In this document: one piece after another, positions 58,450-64,000 of the stretch
Position numbering within the stretch: the stretch's first letter is position 1
Layout of the letters: the number at the start of each line of letters is the position of its first letter
Source of the DNA: Pochonia chlamydosporia 170
Taxonomy: Eukaryota; Ascomycota; Sordariomycetes; Hypocreales; Clavicipitaceae
Assembly (NCBI RefSeq): GCF_001653235.2
Contig: NC_035790.1
Coordinates: 7,378,001-7,442,000 of the forward strand
Length of the DNA stretch: 64,000 nucleotides
Direction of reading: 5' to 3'
Position numbers and translations under genes: made by a program
Notes under the pieces: model-generated
What the model was told of the DNA's origin: nothing
Seen by the model: only the letters and a program-made list of their open reading frames with translations
The model's database searches: none

Positions 58450-60555
58450 ATGGCGAACAACATCTGGGCCATACCCCTCGCTGTCACTGACTTTAACGTC
58501 ATCATTGCGTTGTTGGGTGGATATATTTCTCTCTTCGGTTTGGTATCGTATCTCTTGAAAGAGACATATTATATGTCCGAAGCCCGTGAGTGCCCTCGCC
58601 CTGTGTCATTTTGATGTCCATTTTCTGTTTTTAGATTATTTCGCTTCTGATGTATCTTGTGCTTTCTGATATGTCTTTGTCTGAGCTGGCATCGCACAAT
58701 ACGCAGGCAAGCGTGCAAGAACCATGCGAGTTCATCTTGGACAGTCAAGGGCTCATGCCTCCGATCGCATGAGCTCGGAGACGCCACTCCATTGCTCGGC
58801 ATCATTTAGTGCACATGTAAACTGACTTCCAAATAGTTATATCTCTTTTGGTTGGTGTGGCATTTGGTCCGCACGCTGCTAATTGGATCCGACCGTGGTC
58901 CTACGCCGCTTGTCACCGCGATGGTCTCACGGACGCCCAATGCGATGATAGATTGATGGCTATTACGCTCAACTTCTCCAGACTGGTTCTTGGTGTGCAG
59001 CTGGTTTTAGCTGGTGTCCAATTGCCCAGCAAGTATCTCTGGAAACAATTGAAACCTGTTCTGCTTCTCGTCGGTCCCGGCATGACATGCATGTGGATGG
59101 CAACAAGTCTCATTGTCTGGGGTCTGGTTGGCACGCCTAGTTTCTTGCATGCCCTCGCTGTCGGGGCCTGCGTCACACCCACTGATCCAGTCCTTTCCGC
59201 TGTCATAGTCAAAGGAAAATTTGCCGACCACAACATCCCCAAGGACCTGCAGGATCTGATTGTCGCCGAGTCAGGGGCCAACGATGGCCTAGGTTATGCG
59301 TTCTTATTCTTTGCCCTCTACCTGACTAAGTATATGGGGGTCGGGTCAACTGAAGGTGGTGCCGGAGATGCCATGGGCCTATGGTTCGCTTTTACTTGGG
59401 GATACACCATTATCCTGAGCATCATTTACGGCGCGGTCGTGGGCTGGGTTGCCAAAGAACTACTTCACTTTGCTGAAGAGCGCAATTACGTGGATCGTGA
59501 GAATTTTCTTGTGTTTGCGATTGCATTGGCTTTATTTGTTCTGGGGACATGTGGCATGATTGGGACAGATGACGTACTGGCATGCTTCATAGCAGGAAAC
59601 ACATTCACCTGGGACGATTGGTTCCGTCTCCAAACAAAGGATGACTCTCTGCAGCCCACGGTCGATATGCTCCTCAATGTTAGCATCTTTCTATGGTACG
59701 GTGCATACCTCCCTTGGAAGTCGTTCGCCAACAACTCCATTATCCCGCTTAGCCGGTTGATACCCCTCGGTCTGTTGGTCCTGATTTTACGGCGTCTGCC
59801 GTGGGTGTTTGGTATGCATACATGGATTCGTCAGATCCGCGAGGTTCGACAGGCTATTTTTGTTGGCTTCTTTGGCCCGATTGGCGTGTCAGCTATTTTC
59901 TACCTCTTCATCAGTATTGAATTTATTGAGGAGCACTTGAGCAATGACGATGGTGTTCCTAGGAAGGATGTTAAAGATCTGGCGGAGACGATTACGATCG
60001 TTGTTTGGTTCCTTGCCGTGTGCAGCATTGTAAGTGTCAGACGTGCGATATACATTATCGCATCTCCATATATACGTCTGTGTAGTTTTTACTTACGCCT
60101 CGTAGGTGGTTCATGGATTGAGTATCCCGCTGGGAAAACTTGGCTATCTCGCGCCGAGGATTCACCGCGTTCTTAGCGAAAGTCTTAGCGAGAGCCTTAG
60201 CAATCAAAACCCCATCGAAGCCGGTAGGGGAATCCCCATACTAAGGAGATTATTCTCTCCTCCTCCTGAGGATCCCGAAGCGAATCTTGCGACTCGTGTA
60301 CGCCAAGGCACAGCTTCGATTGCGCGAACTGGATGTGGAGCTTTACCCTCGAAGATCAAGGAGAATGATCAAGAGACTCGAGGCGAAGAACCTTCAGCTG
60401 CAAATGGGAACGAGACTTCGGAAGGTTCAAGTGCTCGAACGGATGGCGAGGCTGAAACTGGAGGGCCAGGGACTTGGACTCCGGCGAGGAGTGGGAGGAG
60501 GGAGGTTGTGTTCTTTGATGAGGTGATTGGCGGTGCCGGTCCGAGAGGCAGATAA
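58450..60555 (+). CDS. Plasma-membrane Na+(K+)/H+ antiporter (NHA1/Sod2 type), intact
   Basis: Alkali-cation/proton exchanger that expels Na+ and/or K+, 592 residues. Exons: 58450-58585, 58837-60029 and 60106-60555; introns of 251 and 76 bp, all in phase. ATG 58450 begins MANNIWAIPLAVTDFNVIIA, the first membrane segment. Later come LVGVAFGPHAANWIRPW, GACVTPTDPVLS, the transport motif ESGANDGLGYAF (about residue 190), GTCGMIGTDDVLACFIAGN and LRRLPWVFGM. This covers the full CPA1-type fold of fungal NHA proteins. The tail is short and ends with TPARSGRREVVFFDEV, far shorter than yeast Nha1. The residue after GLGY is Ala here but Pro in the decayed copy. It lies 1.2 kb downstream of TRK copy 2, same strand. 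Confidence 0.92.
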
Positions 60556-61760
60556 TAGTTCAAGGTCGTGGCCAACGGCAAGCACATAGTGCACTGAGTC
60601 ATTCATAATCTTAAGAACTGATGTGGTGTCTTGAAAGGCTCCGACCCGGATCCGGGGTCATGTAGATTCATACAGGGTATATGTCTGGTACTGCTCCGAT
60701 TGCAGATGGTTGGGCCTCTTCGTCGAATTCCAGTGCAACAAGATGTCGTAGTGCATTGAGCTGGTGATGGTAAAATAGTCCAATGGACCTACCAAGGCAT
60801 GAGAATCGCGAACAGTGAATGAACAAGCCCACATGTCTTTCAATCGTCGCAAGTAGGACTGGTCGAGAGCAGACACATTGGCCTTCTGAATATGACTATC
60901 ACGCTTGGAATTTGATCGAGGTATTGGAGGTCTTGCTTGTTCAAACTCTCATTGCAGATTTGTATTACCTCTGTCCATTTTTCCTGCGGTAGGCTGGAGG
61001 ATGTCATCTTGGTGTGTGCAGCCTCAAGAGCTGACTCCAAATCTCATATCATGTAGACCCTTGTTGAAGAGTATGGCGAAAGGAACTCAGTGCGAGATGC
61101 AAGTTTGGGCCAGGAGGACCTAACAGGTTGTCTGGAGTCACCACGCATACCACGCCATAAACTATGAGTAGGCGCTACCAGGCCTGAAGCCAAGGGCAGT
61201 CGCTGGGGCACACCCGCATTGATCAGGCTCTTGCCATAACCTACTGTAGTGGCCATCCTGTCTATTCTCCTGCGCCTGTCCTTTCGTTACGCCTACACAG
61301 ACAGGATTCCTCCTTAGCAATGCCACGGCAAATCCCGTGTGCTGGTGTCGTCATTACCATCGAATCTGACAACATAATGGTTCAGCTATTAGTAGAATCT
61401 TTAAAAACCTTCATTAATCACGAAATATGGCTCTGTAAAGGGAAATTATTTGCAGTATGGACAAACTAGACTCAAACGAAATGGAGCTTCTTATTCGCCA
61501 CGCTGAAGCGCAACACAGTTATTTCCGCGGATTTTCGCAACGAGACTCGCCCTTGACTCCGGTCGGTATTGAATAGGCAATATCTGAGGTGAACGCCTTC
61601 CCAGAGTCTGGCTTATCCGCCGTTCTCCCTTGTCTTCGCACCCTAAAGTCGCTCTACAAACTTCATAAGGGTTATTTTCAGACCTTGATTTAAGGTTGAC
61701 ATGTTGTTTGTGTGGAGAAAATTGCGATCTAATAGTTGAAGGAAGGTTGGCTTGGTTTTG

Positions 61761-61845
61761 TGTCTCACTCGCTATGCTGTCTCACTCGCTATGCTGTCTC
61801 ACTCGCTATGCTGTCTCACTCGCTATGCTGTCTCACTCGCTATGC
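61761..61845. repeat. 17-bp minisatellite, five perfect units
   Basis: TGTCTCACTCGCTATGC is repeated five times head to tail without error. Since 17 is not a multiple of 3, all frames stay open through it, which explains the overlapping open frames here. Confidence 0.93.
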
Positions 61846-62431
61846 ACTTACGTTACTGGTTCCAGCTATCTGGCATTAGTGTCCCGCAGATTTCACGAAA
61901 ATATGTGGCGCCTTACTTTTCTGCCGCTATTAAGGTTTAGCAAGCATGTACACTATACTCGGGCCACACCGCTGTGCACTCAAGTCTGGTGCTATATTTG
62001 GGGCTCGTGAGCTCGCACCATCTAATGATAATGCTACCAGGCATGTAACGACAAAGATAATTACCCCACGAATAGAAAATAGATGCCAGACAACTCCGAG
62101 ATCACATAAGATCGAGTATAACGACAGCGAAGGTGCCAATTCTGCTGAACGAGAACTATCTGAGGAGCAAGAACCCACTAAGAGCTGCCCTATATTCACA
62201 AAAGACACCTTTTGCCAGTTTTGGCGGCTGTTGTTAGCGTTGTATCAACATCGGTGTTTCCATGAGCTGCAATTCAGGTAGGCGGGAGGCTAGGGTTATT
62301 TAAGATGGAATATAGTTATAGAGGCTATTGAGACAGCTAGTTGCATCGCCTTTTCTGGGAAGGATTTATTAGAAAGGCGGAATTGGAGATGTCAGAAGCT
62401 GAAAAATACATGACTCTGTATCAAAGTGCTG

Positions 62432-62595
62432 CCTCCCAGGCCCGGACCCATCACAAGCGAGATTGTCACTAAATTACTTCTTAAGCTCGCAAGCTCCCTT
62501 TTCTTTTTTTCTGTTTTCTCTCTCTTCTTTAGCTTCAGTTACTTATGTATAGTCATCCTACCTAGTCGTCAATGTACTCGCCTGGACCGTCATAT
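62432..62595 (+). repeat. LTR-like dispersed repeat (copy 3)
   Basis: Matches 18301-18477 (CAAGCGAGATTGTCA, TTTAGCTTCAG, AGTCATCCTACCTAGT, CGCCTGGACCGT). The terminal CCGTTACA is degraded to CCGTCATA. Confidence 0.6.
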
Positions 62596-63492
62596 TGGTG
62601 TACTAGTGAAGTGTCTAATCCATTCCTCTCATACTGAAATTCCTTTGTCACAAAGTACGCTAGTCCGACAGTCATCAGGATATCAGCTGCGTCTCACGCC
62701 CACTTACTACTTGCGAGGCGTGCACACCTAGACCCGGGGCCTGGGAGACAGCAACACTCTTGGGGTTCAGCAAGTCCAGCAGGTGGCTCACTTCAACGGT
62801 GAGAGCTGGGGGTTGACCCTGAAGGCAAGGAACTCTCCATGCGTACGTCGTTCGCAGGATCAGGCACGTATGCTCTCGAGGGACGAAACAGAGTCTGTTG
62901 TGTGGTCCACATGTACCAATCCTGCTCAGAGTAGGGGACTTGCTTGCAGCCCCAGAATCCGAAAACCCAGAACAGTCTAGGCCCATTTAGAGGTGAACCG
63001 GCATGCACCGTTCCAGTTCGCCTACCACTTGCTCTGGTCTCGACCAACAACGAACAAAAGAGGGGCGCAATCTTGGTCGCCAATATCACACGCTAATGCG
63101 AGACCCTGCATTTACGGTTGGATGAGCACATCACTCCTGATCGAACTCTCTCCGTATATCATGGGTTCCACGGCAGCATCGCTATAGCACCCAATCGTGG
63201 CATGAACAAATCCGGCATGTGGTCCGAGGCTGATAAGATTGTATAACTAAATATATTCTCTCAGTCGTGTACAACATGCACAGTATCGGAACACACAAAG
63301 TCTAATATCTGTGACTCGTTTGGTGGCTTTCGATCTACGTCTTAACAGAACCTCTGGTGGTACTCAGTCGACTGCGAGTTCGGAGGCAAGTTATAGACTG
63401 ACAGTAGCCAACAAGGCAATACCAGCTCATATGTTCTCGAGCAAGGCAACCCAAGGGACATGGTGTATGTAAGCGTCAAATTCAACGCTTAC

Positions 63493-63939
63493 CGATGAGT
63501 TTTTATTGACTCTCTTTGTAGCCGGATAAGAATATCAGCTGCTTCCAGCCCGTACTGTACGAAAAAAATGTTGTCCCCGGCTCTAATTCTTTGATAGAGT
63601 TCCTCCGACGTTTCACGATCTGAGTTCTTTAGAAGACAGATAATATGCTCATACGTCTTGAGCCTTCGAAGCAAGTTATCATGCGACCTTTGTAGTGCTT
63701 GTTGGTAAGACTCCCCGTCTTGGACGTCCCTATAATGGCATTTCACTCCTCGGCGAATACAACTGCTGCAAGAAACCCTCTCACCGGAGCACTGGAAATG
63801 ATTTGGCATTGTCAGCAATTCAAATTTGCAAACAACATCTTGGCGGCTGCGCACAAATTACCTTTGATTTCGATCTCCGACAAGGCTCGCATGCAACAGG
63901 GGTGGCTCTCCGCTTGCGCCTTAATGGTTTCTCAGTCAT
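63493..63939 (-). pseudogene. Zn2Cys6 transcription factor, DNA-binding exons only
   Basis: Exon 1 (63939-63862) and exon 2 (63791-63493) are joined by a 70-bp intron. They complete a zinc cluster with all six cysteines: CEPCRRSKSK, C (after the splice), SGERVSCSSCIRRGVKC. The spacing C-x2-C-x6-C-x6-C-x2-C-x6-C is canonical. A coiled linker follows (ALQRSHDNLLRRLKTYEHI, then EELYQRIRAGDN). A good donor (GTAAGC) ends exon 2, but I find no third exon or regulatory domain to the left, so the gene appears truncated. It is not the missing 5' end of the factor at 45-46 kb, because both contain the same EEL/EAY...IR segment. Confidence 0.65.
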
Positions 63940-64000
63940 GCTTGCTTCGGAAGTTAATAATGGCCCGTCTCGAGGCAATAATCGCGGGAGACTAGAGCTT

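Larger units (their letters stand above)
60556..63492. other. Intergenic with minisatellite and LTR fragment
   Basis: 60661-61080 (-) shows broken, protein-like frames (for example SALDQSYLRRLKDMWACSF) without a recognisable family. The rest holds a 17-bp minisatellite and an LTR-like fragment, listed separately. Confidence 0.4.

Noticed and set aside
60661..61080. Possible gene on the minus strand
   Set aside because: Two protein-like pieces lie in different frames, and I could not join them by credible splice sites or name a family.
63493..63939. Zinc cluster as the missing 5' end of the split factor at 42.9-46.2 kb
   Set aside because: Both pieces contain the same linker segment (EELYQRIRAG and EAYRVLKHIR), so they come from different genes.

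Overview
This window is filamentous ascomycete nuclear DNA, most likely a Sordariomycete (inferred). The evidence is short 41-250 bp spliceosomal introns with CTAAC/CTGAC branch sites, Zn2Cys6 and bZIP regulators, a fungal-type secreted phospholipase A2, and scattered hAT, pogo, copia and gypsy-like relics. Most gene models below join exons that I resolved by hand from splice sites and reading frame.

The two flanks carry an alkali-cation homeostasis cluster. Left flank (1.1-9.9 kb): a HAL4/HAL5-like protein kinase (-), a decayed Na+(K+)/H+ antiporter (+), a TRK-type K+ transporter (-) and a membrane RING-H2 gene (-). Right flank (47.7-60.6 kb): a RING-H2 gene (+), a HAK/KUP K+ transporter (-), a third RING-H2 gene (+), a second TRK gene (+) and an intact antiporter (+). 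RING+TRK+antiporter is an inverted segmental duplication about 45 kb apart, with the antiporter flipped relative to TRK in one copy. Decay is reciprocal: the left antiporter lacks exon 1 and has a 1-bp deletion, while the right TRK has lost its first splice donor. In yeast Hal4/Hal5 kinases stabilise Trk1, so the cluster may hold regulator, importers, exporter and possible turnover ligases together.

The middle (10-47 kb) is repeat-rich accessory DNA with isolated genes. These are a MADS-like mini-protein, an intronless secreted GH30 galactanase-like enzyme with a jacalin-like tail, a secreted phospholipase A2, a secreted chitin-binding-domain protein and a bZIP regulator. The chitin-binding gene contains three tandem intron copies separated by 24-nt microexons. 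Around these lie relics: ankyrin, F-box-like, DUF3435-type zinc-finger tails, a copia LTR and gag, a hAT transposase, two MITEs, minisatellites, and a Zn2Cys6 factor apparently split into two opposed pieces.

The right end holds the DNA-binding exons of another Zn2Cys6 factor. I saw no rRNA, tRNA or CRISPR array.
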